Below are positions 20,983-31,944 of a DNA stretch of 64,000 nucleotides, piece by piece. Location of the stretch: positions 27,669,768-27,733,767 of the forward strand of contig JAJEKV010000001.1 of assembly GCA_021234155.1 (NCBI GenBank), in the 5' to 3' direction. Under the pieces are notes generated by a model. It ran no database searches, had not been told where the DNA came from, and was given only the letters and a program-made list of their open reading frames with translations. The position numbers were made by a program, and so were the translations under genes. Each line of letters opens with the position of its first letter. The first letter of the stretch is position 1. The stretch comes from Isoetes taiwanensis (lineage: Eukaryota; Streptophyta; Lycopodiopsida; Isoetales; Isoetaceae).

Positions 20983-21631
20983 AAATGCAACCATAACTGG
21001 AGGTTGCAACCATAAGTGGGTGTTGTCCATGAAGCATATGATGTCTGGGTCTGGGGTATTTACTGGAATACCTATGATTGCATCTGAAAATGTCATTGAC
21101 TCAAAACGGTAATCTACAACTGCGAACACTTGACAAAAGTTTCAAGTGCTACTTTGTCCTTGCTGCAAAATCTATCTATGAAGTCTGCATTCGTGAATGT
21201 GGCTTGGTATATGCGTGGATTCCACCAATACAACTCGTAATTATGCTTGAGGACATTGTCATTCCAAACCACGGACAAAACTCGAAAAGCTAGGCATATC
21301 TTGCATGTATGGTTAATCTTGGCCGCAAGCTAGTTAGAAAGAAATTGAATGTCAATAGGTTAATCTTAGCTAAAAACAAATTGGAGATTAGGTCAAATTT
21401 ATTTACAACCGTCTACTATATCAAAAGAGGGATGACTTCATAGTTTGCTATGCGCTTTATTAGATGATAGTACTTTGCCTAGAGAGATAACAAACTTTTG
21501 TTTTGATGTATAGATTCCCAAGAAAATTATCTTGCAATGGTCAATTAATTGCTCTGAAATTACTACAAACTCTCAGATGTGAAGTCCAGTCAGTTCAAAA
21601 ACATTTTTGAGCAGCATAGAGCTATGTGTCA

Positions 21632-23045
21632 TTATGGTGCAACAATAGCACTCATAACATATTCATATGATGCCGCCCACTCTGCCTTCAATAGAAGCGT
21701 ATTTATCATGTCTAAAACATCAAGAGAAAGATCTAACTTCCGCTGCCAACCCTGCAATACATGACTTGTGCTTAGATAAGAATCTTCCCACCTTGAAGTG
21801 AAAGCACGGAGTATACCTCTAATATCACCACAGTTACCATTACTGTTGAAACTTCTGCATCGAGATTTACCCGATATCGGCGAACTTGGTCGAACAAAGT
21901 TGAAATGTAATCTGCCATTTTCGTTGTTCCCCTCACTGTCATATAACTCTTGAAAATTGTGTCTACATCGTTGATGAACGCCTGCAGTAAATAACGGCAT
22001 TCAAATTTTAACCATAACTACATTGGTATTTATCAGCCCTAAACTTCTCCAGGCTTGGGAACCAATACACATGAGCATATCAAAACTACAACTTCTTAGT
22101 AGATGATCACTTAAAATAGGGTTGGATGAGAAACATCAACAGTGTGAAGCCACATTCACCAGGTCTATACAGGTCACTCAACTAAATAGGTGCTGCTAAA
22201 GTTCTTCCTCCACACATAAGACAACATTGGGTTCTACTATTTCTGGTAACTGTGTGTTGCTACATAACTGCCAACAAAGCCCAATTTTGTTGCTTGAGGA
22301 AAAGCAGGCCAACTACAAACACTTATAAAATGTAACTGAGATTGTCTGCACTAATCTCGGGGTCAGTGCAACTCTGCTCTTCTGAGAAATCCAAAGCACA
22401 TCGTGCAACCTTAGCACCATCCATTTCTGCAAGAGCCTGTTTGATAAGAAGACAAAGTTTGTTAATACTTAGGGAGCTAAAATGTCAGAGCAGCCACAAT
22501 CAAGTAGTGTCCAAAACCTTGCCTTGAATAGCTGTAACAAAATATAGCGGTTTCTTTGGTTAAGCTCTGCAGTCATACCCACATCAAGCAGAACCACCTT
22601 AGGAACTCCACCCTCAAACTTCACAAACATATTTCCAGGATGCAGGACCCTATGTATGAAGTTATCCATCTGCATAATAATAATAGAATTGGATGATCAG
22701 TTCAAAATGTTCATTTGACTAGCCTATTCGTTTATCCTCCTCACCAGCAACATTTTCAGCAAAATGCTTGTGCCAAGATGAGCAAGCTGCTTGTGTAGCT
22801 GTGTACGAGGCTCAGAATCAATGATATTTGCAATGCAGTCGCCTTCCTCAAAAGTCTGCATAAAAAGACAGATTAAATTTTTTACATGGCGCCAAGTAAT
22901 GAAAGGGTTCTGAAAGCACCTCAACCAGTACTTCAGGATGTACAAAGGGATAGATTGGGCGAGGGAAGGTTACATTCTTCCACTGTCTGAAATTGTATAT
23001 AAATCGCATTAAACGAGCAGCTTCAACAGTAAGATCTACCTGCAA
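21632..23045 (-). pseudogene. ABC1K (UbiB/ADCK2-like) kinase, N-lobe missing
   Basis: Minus-strand exons with GT/AG borders: 23045-22922 (LRFIYNF-type helix, then NVTFPRPIYPFVHPEVLVE), about 22858-22740 (TFEEGDCIANII...LAHLGTSILLKMLL), 22675-22525 (DNFIHRVLHPGNMFVKF, then VVLLDVGMTAEL), about 22440-22345 (ALAEMDGAKVARCALDF) and 22000-21640 (VLQGWQRKLDLSLDVLD near the end). This order is the C-lobe of ADCK2-like ABC1 kinases, which act on ubiquinone or lipid metabolism in mitochondria/plastids. The usual H-x-D-L-H-P-G-N catalytic motif reads HRVLHPGN, so the catalytic Asp is lost. The KxGQ motif and the Ala-rich loop are not present upstream. I therefore call it a truncated duplicate. Confidence 0.7.
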
Positions 23046-23049
23046 TTCA

Positions 23050-24305
23050 GGGAAGTTTATTTGTCATATACAATCATTATATATAATTGAAAAACAACGC
23101 ACTTGTTTTGTCATAAATGTAGCAAATTGCTGCACGGTTTTATCCAGTTGTAACTTTATCTAGCTCAGCTTCACACACTCGAATGTGCTAATGAACTCCT
23201 AAAGAAAAGACTACTACAGATCTAGATGGAATGGACCGGGATGGATTCTGTATGAAAAATTTCCAGAGGTTGGGAATCATGACTTACCTCTGAGATTGCT
23301 AGACTGAAGCAAGCAATAACCAAGCAATTCGCCATATCTTTCTCCTCTGTAATTTCTCTAGAAGTTCCGGCCCCAAGTAATTTGCAAAGGAATCTTGCCG
23401 AAGAGCCCATTTTTGCATAGATCAACCTCACCTTTCAGGCCGTAGTTGTGTAGATCCGTGCAAGGGGATAGTGCTCTCGCAAATCAGAGCGAAGAATTCC
23501 TTGCTTGGGTGGGCAAGCAATCTTTGCAGCATAGCAGTATCATATGGGGCTTTTGGCTCTGGAGCAACCTGCCCCGAAAAGGGCTTTGAAAACTCATTCC
23601 CACAAGGGCGCCAAATGCAGCACAGCCGCTTGGTTACATGATCAAAATGTAAGTGCAGGAAGCATGTTAAATAACAGAGCAGGCATCACTCATGGCATCA
23701 GCGTTTCTTTTAAAACCTAACACTGATAAAAGCGACATGGCAATTGATGGCACTGCAGATCTAACGCTTATTTCACACACGCAGCGTTACATAAAAAAAT
23801 GAACCCATCTGCCCTGTGATCTATCGGATAACTTCTATGCCCTCACCTATCATAACAGAGTTTCTTAACTATATACCAGACGGACACAGATGGAGCAGCC
23901 ATACCCAAGCATGTCAAACAGGACAAACTTCCTTATCACAAATCTATAAACCAGCCAAAAACAAAGTCCAAAAGCAAGGCAAGCTTAAGAGTTCGGATAT
24001 GGCATGAGAAAGAGGAGGAATAAAAGAATAAACGGCCTCAGCTCGAAGCGAAGGGGAAATAGGGGTATTCCCGGAAAAAAAAAGACCCGGAAAAAGCATT
24101 CCAATATACGTAGATAATTCCAAAATTTTTTTTTTCTAGTAATCTTATATTTAGTTAGATGACAACCATAGGAAAAAGGGCCTTAGTAACTGATATTCTT
24201 TACCTTATCCCCATATGTTCACATCAACTCATCTAATTAATTGAACATCATGATGTTTCTAATACATAGAAATCCGATACTTACCTGGACATCGCATCCC
24301 GCATC
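23050..24305. other. No recognisable gene
   Basis: About 1.25 kb upstream of the ABC1K fragment. A minus-strand open frame at 23431-23222 and a short one near 23600-23450 (including VAPEPKAPYDTAMLQRLLAH) do not match the missing kinase N-lobe or any family I know. The rest looks non-coding. GCATCCC is repeated three times just before the Mutator-like element. Confidence 0.4.
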
Positions 24306-24314
24306 CCGCATCCC

Positions 24315-24815
24315 GGTTCAGGATAGTCTTACCCTGGTTTCGGGGATCCCGGAGGTAAAAAACCGTCCTCCGGTATCACCGCCAGGGCTCGACGGAATCC
24401 GTTTCAGGACCCCCGTTTATTGCCGTCTGACACACGCGGAGGGTCCTCATAAATCCCCACCGTCCAGGCCCGCGCTGACACATCCGGGCGTCAGGTGGTG
24501 TTCCCCGCCTCCGGTATCACCAACGCCTGATCCCGCTCTGGAATCACCCAGAGCGCTGATCCGCCCTCGGGGATCCGCAAGCCACAGGCCGATAACCGGC
24601 GCCCGATATCGGCCGGTGGTGTGTGATCCCCTCTCGAGGGATGTCGCCATCGCGTGGCCGATATCGGCCACCCGATATACGCCACCTGATCCCGGCCTCC
24701 GGGATCACCACCATGGCCGACTCAGGCCGGCCTCGGGGACCCGTGGAAATCCGGCCTCCGGGATCACACACACTGCCGGACGCGATTCCTTCCTCTGGGA
24801 TCACCCACCGAAGGC
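24315..24815. repeat. MULE left terminal inverted repeat
   Basis: GC-rich. The outer part pairs with 33228 inward. The inner part has repeated GATCCC and TCCGG(T/G)ATCAC words and the palindrome GCCGATATCGGC type (about 24605 and 24658). The core word CTCCGGGATCAC is shared with the internal hairpin arrays. Confidence 0.8.
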
Positions 24816-24979
24816 ATATGTAAACGTGCACTTCGAGGCAGGAGAATTGACTGGTTGCTCTACATTCTCACTAACAATGTGGAGACACACATGGCTTATA
24901 TGAGGTAACATTTACATATCACTATTTACCTTGCAAACTTACCTTGCAAATGGTTGATATATAGCTATGTTCTAGGTCT

Positions 24980-25369
24980 ATGAAGGAACATGGATTTGTA
25001 GTGAACACCTCACAGGAACAAATAGTAGAGTGCGCAATTAGAGGCGCTCGGAGAATTGCCGACGAACAAGTCACAATTACCAACTTCGAGGAGGGCGAGG
25101 TGCAAACCGAAGCACTCTTGGGCGAGGGCCCCACTTTGTTCTTTGGAGCACACAAGAATTGGGCATGTTGTGATTGCCCTTGGGGAGCCAAGGGTAATCT
25201 ATGTAAGCATCAGGTGAAAGTTATGCAAATGCTTGGCAATTACAGGGATCAAGATCTCTTACAGGTGTTGGGTTCCCAATATGGGACAATAGGTGGGGGC
25301 ATGGACCACCAAACAATCTGGCCGTGCAAGAGAGTTGTGGAGACCAGGGATCGGAGGTGCTTGAGATAG
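24980..25369 (+). pseudogene. SWIM zinc-finger remnant of MULE transposase
   Basis: The frame reads KEHGFVVNTSQEQIVECAI, then NWACCDCPWGAKGNLCKH followed by VKVMQMLG. CxCx8CxH is the SWIM finger that forms the C-terminal DNA/protein-binding part of MuDR-type transposases and FAR1-like proteins. No catalytic DDE domain precedes it (upstream is the left TIR), so this is a C-terminal remnant. The frame ends at TAG shortly after the finger. Confidence 0.6.
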
Positions 25370-25916
25370 TACGCCTAGGGGAAGAGTCTCCCTTGCAAAC
25401 AAGCAGTCAAGTGGACTTGAACAAGACTCAGGCCTCCTTGGAAGGCGGTAATTGCTAGAGTGATGTCTAGGGCTCAAAAAGATCCTAACATTTTAGTTGC
25501 AACCCCATTCTCTCATGAGGCAGCTTTCGACTTTAGACTTGAGAAGATGGATGACATAGTTGGCACGAGCACTAATATATCAACTCTACACCCTAACTTA
25601 CCTTGGAGGTGAATTGTGGTACTAGCTTGTCACTTACCGAAGCCCTGTTATAGAACTTGGAAAACATAAGGTGAAGAAAGCAAGGAAGAGTTGGAAGGAA
25701 CTTCAGATGGAGGCCTCATGCAAGGCACCATGAGGCCCAAATTTCGGGACCTGAAACATGACTCTCAGAATCAGAACATGACTTTTATTTCTCAATCTTT
25801 CAATGAGCCGAATATCACTAAATGTAATGTTTAAATGTTCTAAGGTAATGGTAAATGGTAAATGTTTTGTAATGGTAAATGTTTCCCCCCAAGGTATCAT
25901 GGTTCTAAGGTTATCA

Positions 25917-26700
25917 TTTTAATCCCGTCCGCCTGCTGGTGATCCCGGAGCATGGGATCACGTGTGGTGATCCCCACCTCCGGGATCACGAGCAGGCGGA
26001 CGGGATTATGTTTTAATTTTTTTTTCACCTAAGGTACAATGGTTCTAGGGTTATCAATTTGATCACGTCCGCCTGCTGGTGATCCCGGAGGATGGGATCA
26101 CGTGTGGTGATCCCCACCTCCGGGATCACCATCGGTGAAGGGACGGATTATTTTTTTTTCTTTTCCCCAACGCATAATGGCTCTAAGGTTATCATTTTAA
26201 TCCCGTCCCTTTCTGGCGGTGATCCCGGAGGATGGAATCACGTGTGGTGATCCCCACCTCCGGGATCACCAAAGCAGCGGACGGGATTATTTTTATTTTC
26301 TTTCCCCAACGCATAATGGTTCTAAGGTTATCATTTTAATCCGTCCGCTGCATCCCGGGAGGATGGGATCACGTGTGGTGATCCCCACCTCCCGGATCAC
26401 CAAGAAGCGGTGTTATTTTTATTTTCTTTTCCCCCAACGTACAATGGTTCTAAGGTTATCATTTTAATCCCGTCCGCCTGCTGGTGATCCCGGAGGATGG
26501 GATCACGTGTGGTGATCCCCACCTCCGGGATCACCGGCGGGACGGATTATTTTTTTTTTCTTTTCCCCAACGCATAAATGGTTCTAAGGTTATAATTTTA
26601 ATCCGTCCTTTCTGGTGATCCCTGAGGATGGGATCACGTGTGGTGATCCCCACCTCCGGGATTTCCAGCTGGCGGACGGGATTCATTTTTTATTTTCTTT
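25917..26700. repeat. Hairpin array 1 inside MULE
   Basis: Six units at about 25922, 26060, 26200, 26335, 26465 and 26600 (spacing about 133 bp). Each is an imperfect palindrome: GTCCGCCTGCTGGTGATCCC ... GGATCACC...GGACGGG, with a conserved centre GGGATCACGTGTGGTGATCC. Spacers are T-rich plus AATGGTTCTAAGGTTAT. The hairpin sequence is better conserved than the flanks and shares its core with the element's ends. Confidence 0.9.
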
Positions 26701-26898
26701 TCTCCCCCTAAGGTACCATGGTTCTAAGGTCTATTTATTTCCTAATGGTTTAATTCAATTCATTTGCATGTTTCAAATGGATCTTAAGTTACAATGGGGC
26801 CTTACAATGGCCTAAAACTGACATTCTAATTCCGAATCATTCTGAATCAACATCAAGCATCACTGTTGCCATGCCTTCGCCCGGGGCGTCCTCGGCGG

Positions 26899-27450
26899 TT
26901 ACATCGGCACACCACCGGGGTAGTGTCCACATGATGTGATCGAAGATGTCGCATAAAGATGGATCGGACCCTCTAGGACTTCCCTAATTAGAACCTTCTT
27001 TTTCGCATCCTCCGCGTGCGGATACATTTCCTCGAAGCAGGCTTTTAGGGTGTTGCCTTCCCAGACAATGTCTGTAGCTAGCAAATTCTTCAAAGCCTTG
27101 CCCTGGATAATGCACTTCTTCAATTCCCAAAGCAATGCCCTGTGGCTTGGCCGACCGGGATCATTGTCCAGAGGCCTAGGGGTCTCTGTGTTGTATTCCC
27201 CATTCTCCACGGTCTCTGCATGAACCATGAGGGGATCATGCAAAGATGGCTGAAAAGATTAGTATGAAAGTAGAACATAAATGTGAAGGAAGACAACAAC
27301 ATGCTTACTTTGGAACGTTTTGATGCTGTCGGGTTGGGCGAGATCTAGCCCCACTTCCTCCTGAATTTCATTCAAGTGGACGAGAATATCCTCAAGGCTG
27401 TGTGCATTGATGGCACTGCCCTGCTGTAGCTGTTGTCGGGTCCTCACCAT
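26899..27450 (-). CDS. Unknown two-exon gene inside MULE
   Basis: Exon 1 (27450-about 27310) starts MVRTRQQLQQGSAINAHSLE and ends before GTAAGC. A short intron ends TTTTCAG near 27250. Exon 2 (about 27249-26899) includes HRALLWELKKCIIQGKALKN, then WEGNTLKACFEEMYPHAEDA and a Lys-rich helix, ending at TAG. No stop or frame break is needed. Both halves are helical and moderately charged. I do not recognise the family. It sits between the two hairpin arrays, so it may be a captured host fragment or an element accessory protein. Confidence 0.45.
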
Positions 27451-27654
27451 CTGTCACTCAGCTACTGAACTCAATTGAAACCAAGCCCCAACTTACTTTC
27501 TAGCAAGAACCACTAAGGTATATATAGACTCATGAATCAACCGTTGTACTATCCGTTGTACAATGGTTAACCCTTGATTTCAATTTGTAATGGTAAAGTG
27601 GTAAAGTGGACCTTTTTTTCAATGGCTAGGTACCTCTATTATTTTTTTTTTTGG

Positions 27655-28870
27655 ACGGGGATCCTGAGGACTAATCCACGCTTGGGGATCCCGGATGACT
27701 GGATCGCCGGTGGTGATCCCCACCTCCGGGATCACCAGATGGCGGACGAGCCTCTTTTTTTCTAAGGCTCTATGGTTCTAAGGTTTTCGAATTTATTCCG
27801 TCCCGGTGATCCCCGAGGTCGGCCTCCCGGATCACCGGGATCACCGGATGGACCGGACTTTTTTTTTTTCCCTTATTAGGTGCAATGGTTATATTCCCGT
27901 CCATGCACCGGTGATCCCTGAGGTGGGGATCACGGGTGATCCCCACCTCCTGATCACCAGGTGGCTGACCGAGCCTTTTTTTCTAAGGCTCTATGGTTCT
28001 AAGGTTTTGAATTTATTCCCGTCAGGTGATCACGGTGATCCGGTCGGGATCACCACTAGTGATCCCGACCTCCTGATCACCGTCATGGACGGACTTTATT
28101 TTTTTTTCCCTGCCTATTAGGTGCAATGGTTATATTCCCGTCCCATTCACCGGGTGATCCCCGGAGGTGGGGATCACGGGTGATCCCCACCTCCGGGATC
28201 ACCAGATGGCGGACGAGCCTTTTTTTTCTAAGGCTCTATGGTTCTAAGGTTTTCGAATTTATTCCCGTCCGTGATCTGGTGATCCCGGAGGTGGGGATCA
28301 CCACTAGTGATCCCCACCTCCGGGATCACCAGATCGGTGATCCCCACCTCCAGGATCACCAGATCGCGGACGGACTTTATTTTTTTTTTTTGTTAGGTGC
28401 AATGGTTATATTCCGTCCAGCCACCCCGGGTGATCCCGAGGTGGGGATCACCATGGGTGATCCCCACCTCCGGGATCACCAGATGGCGGACGAGCCTTTT
28501 TTTTCTAAGGCTCTATGGTGCTAAGCTTTTCGAATTTATTCCCGTCCCAGCGATCTGGTGATCCCTGGAGGTGGGGATATCCCCACCTCCCGATCACCGA
28601 TCGATCATTTATTTTTTTTTTTTTCCTGCCTATTAGGTACAATGGTTATATTCCCGTCTGCCACCTGGTGATCCCGGAGGTGGGGATCACCATACCTCCG
28701 GGATCACCAGATGGCGGACGAGCCTTTTTTTCTTCTAAGGCTCTATGGTGCTAAGCTTTTCGAATTTATTCCCGTCCGTGATCTGGTGATCCCGGAGGTC
28801 GGGATCACTAGTGGTGATCCCCACCTCCGGGATCACCAGATCGCGGACGGACTTTTATTTTTTTTTCCTG
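27655..28870. repeat. Hairpin array 2 inside MULE
   Basis: About ten units near 27690, 27800, 27905, 28020, 28140, 28265, 28410, 28545, 28655 and 28775 (spacing about 100-145 bp). The centre is CTGGTGATCCCGGAGGTGGG and its complement, often around ACTAGT. Spacers alternate between two types, TAAGGCTCTATGGTTCTAAG and a T-run with TATTAGGTGCAATGGTTATA. Copies vary by small indels. The dyads could form stems of 25 bp or more. Confidence 0.9.
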
Positions 28871-29174
28871 CCTATTAGGTTTTTTTTTTGTTTTTGTCTT
28901 TTCCATTGGTTGTTTTAATATTTGCCTCCCTGGGGATCCCGGAGGTGTTCAAACTTCGGGATCCCAGAGCTATTCAAGTTTGGGGATCCCATAGGTGTTC
29001 AAATTCCCAAACATCTGTGGCCAACATCTGTTATGAATTGAGGGGATGCAGATTGACAGTTCGAGTAAAACCCTTGGGATAAGGAAAAACAAAAGCTATT
29101 TCCCACATCAATTAACCATTCGAAACTGTCATATTTTACAATCATAGCAAAAAATTTACATTGTTGAACAAGGA

Positions 29175-31742
29175 TCAAAAGTTTTTTTTCTCTATGGACC
29201 ATTCAAAGATCAAACGGGTCACGGGTCGATCGAATTGGTTGCTACCCTCGGGCAAGTAGAAGGTTGATTTTCCTGCTTTTAGGCAGTCACTTAACTTCTG
29301 CAGCATGACCTTGAAGCTTGTCCTCAAATTGTCCATCTCTTCTTTGGCAAACCAGTCCCTGTGGATCACCATCTGTACACAGTAGATTATAAATGGACAC
29401 TAAATAAATTTGCTGATCAAGAAAGACAGAAGTTAAGACATAGACAACTCACATCTATATCCTTCATGTAGATTTCTTTGATGAATTTCTGCACACAACC
29501 AATAACATAGATGCCACAATCCTGGTTGTTGTGCTGCTGTGGAGCTTCCATCAAGATTACTGGTGCATTATGCGATCTTGATTCCTCGTGCCTCCACCTC
29601 TTAAATACATCACTTAAAAACCTGCAATTCAAGGCATTAGAAGATAGGCTATGAATGAATAGTTACCAAATTTTGCACTCACAAAGTGATGAACCCGCGT
29701 GTTGGAGCATGGAGGGGATCAAAGGAATCGAAGTGCAATATGCAAGGGCAAGGCTTCTTCAATTTCTGGCATGCCAAAGGATCAGCCACCAAAATGAAGA
29801 GGCTCAGGTGGCCCTTGATAGGATAAGCCGTCATCAATTCAAACCCGAACTAAAAAGGCAATAAAAATCCACTTCCCAAACCCAATTTACCCGGCATTGA
29901 CCGTTATGTAGTAGAACCGTGCATATTGGATTTTCCACACGGCCTTGCCAAAGGGGATCCCTAATTAGCTTGACGAATCGCTTCGTAGGCACCATTGAGA
30001 GGCTGGTTTTGTGCCATTTAGAAACAGCCAAAAAAGCGGAGGTGGAGGAAGACATGATGACAGTTTTTGGTGAGGAATTGAGTGTGCAAGAACCCCTGCC
30101 AAAGCTCAACTTAGCATACCATGCAAGAAATAAAAACAAAGACAACACACATACAATAAAATAGGCTCCTAGGCGTCGGCATCGATCTCTCAATCTTCAA
30201 TACCGAGGTCACCGGAATAGTCGAGAATTTTTAGTGCCTCTGTCTCCGAGATGTGGAATTCAACATCGGATGATTTGTCTGCCCACCTTCAACAGGGACT
30301 TTGAACCACAATTGGATAATTCAGAGAAAATCTAAACCGCCAAAGCTCCTTTCTAATCCCTCTGTCATATAATTTTAGAGATTCAAAGAAGTGGGGGTCC
30401 AAATATACAAATACCACATTTTTATCTTGCTCTCGGCCTGGGAGCCAATTCATCTGCATTTTCGGGCTCCTCCTCCTCCTCCCATTCTTCATGCACAATA
30501 TGGTTTGGAGCCATCAAATCTGCATCCCTCCGGGCTCTGCACAAAAGTCCGCTTCCTTGGGGTCACCAGACTTGGGCTATTCAATTTGGGGTTTTGGGAG
30601 GAGGTGAATTAAAATCAAAGCGTATCTTGCAGACTTCAAACTCCGCACTCACATCGTCTTCGTCCAACTGTGGTTTGTTCATAGCTCAAATCACCAAACA
30701 AATCCTTCTCATCCAAATTGCCATGCTTGCCCCTAATCCTTTCCTTGATTTCCCTTATCCGCTCTACACCGCATTTCTAGTTTTGTGGCCTCCTTTCTCC
30801 GCTTTTTGCAGTTTTATAAACTTCGGCTCGGGCGTGTCATCCAAAAGGCCGAGGGCGATTTGCTCATCGCCATACGCTCTGCTGCTGCTTTGCCCTTGCC
30901 CTCTGAAGTTTTAGTCTCAGTTGTGGCTAAATTTGAAGTCGGGATCAAGAGATCTCTCCACACTTATCTTCCCATAATCTCTAACCCTCACCTCGGCCTT
31001 GTTCTTGAATTGACCCCTCGGTGGCATCCGAAGCCTGTAATTTTGCCATAATTGATGCACCACTGAACCTATGATTCTCGATTCGATCTTCCTGGCGTAG
31101 GATTTGCTGCGATCACCGACCACAGCAACGCCATTTTCGACCGACTGATCATACACGTAGTCCTTCAAAATTTCTTCGATGGTCGGTTCCTCGCTTGGAT
31201 TGACGTTAAAACATTCAATATTACTTTTCGGGGCCTCATCCCCCTCATCTGCATTTTTAGCATTCTTTAGATCATCTGCTTTTTCGTGGCATTGGCCATC
31301 AACTGAAGCCTCGTCCCTGGCAGCAGGGGTATTCTTCTGTGGTGAAGCGCCCTTAGCTCTTGCTTCTGCCCTTAATCTCTTCTTGTTCTGGGATTGAACC
31401 TCTTGGTCTGGATTCAATGCGAGCAATATCTTTGAGGCGATCGGGCAATGGCCAAGCCGAGTTTCCTTCCATTTCCCCATTCCAGTTCTCGTTAATGGAG
31501 GTATTTAGGCTGATTTCGAAGTTAATCGACTCCTCCATCATCTGTAAAATAACATAACCGGTTAGAATAAGACTAAAATAGACTTTAACAACGGATCTGT
31601 CCATGGCGCTTACCTTTAAATACTTTCGGCGGTCTGCAACAAGCGGCGATACCCTCTGGATCGGCGGCAATCGGGCCCCTTTCAATCGATTCCGGCCGGA
31701 AAGGGCAATCGTTCTTGGCGCCGCGAGTTCGGACATAGCCAT
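29175..31742 (-). CDS. Ulp1/C48-type cysteine protease of MULE
   Basis: Spliced minus-strand gene beginning just inside the right TIR (MAMSELAAPRTIALSGRNRL at 31742). The N-terminal half is basic and low-complexity (KKRLRAEARAKGASPQKN). C-terminal exons carry a complete C48 catalytic set: KGHLSLFI (His; about 29800), HFDSFD (Asp; about 29720), and EAPQQHNNQDCGIYVIGCV (Gln and Cys; about 29510). Ulp1-like proteases remove SUMO or act on related conjugates, and plant MULEs of the Kaonashi type carry them. Exon borders in 31480-29900 are uncertain, and a frame change near 31400 may be a splice or an indel. Confidence 0.6.
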
Positions 31743-31944
31743 CGCACCACCGTGCTCCCTCCTCCCGAATCCCCCACCGCGTGGCGGCTATCGCAATGGG
31801 CCCGCATTTAATAACCGGGCGGTTTCCCGCTCCCTTACACCATTAGTGGATGGCGTACGACACTGACCTAGGCCGTCAGGCATTAATTCAAACCAATGGC
31901 ATCGATTGAACCACGTGGACGGCCCCTGGCTTTCGTCAAGGCAG

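Noticed and set aside
24400-24900. Proline/arginine-rich protein in the MULE left arm
   Set aside because: Open frames on both strands in GC-rich TIR repeats, no start context or domain; explained by base composition.
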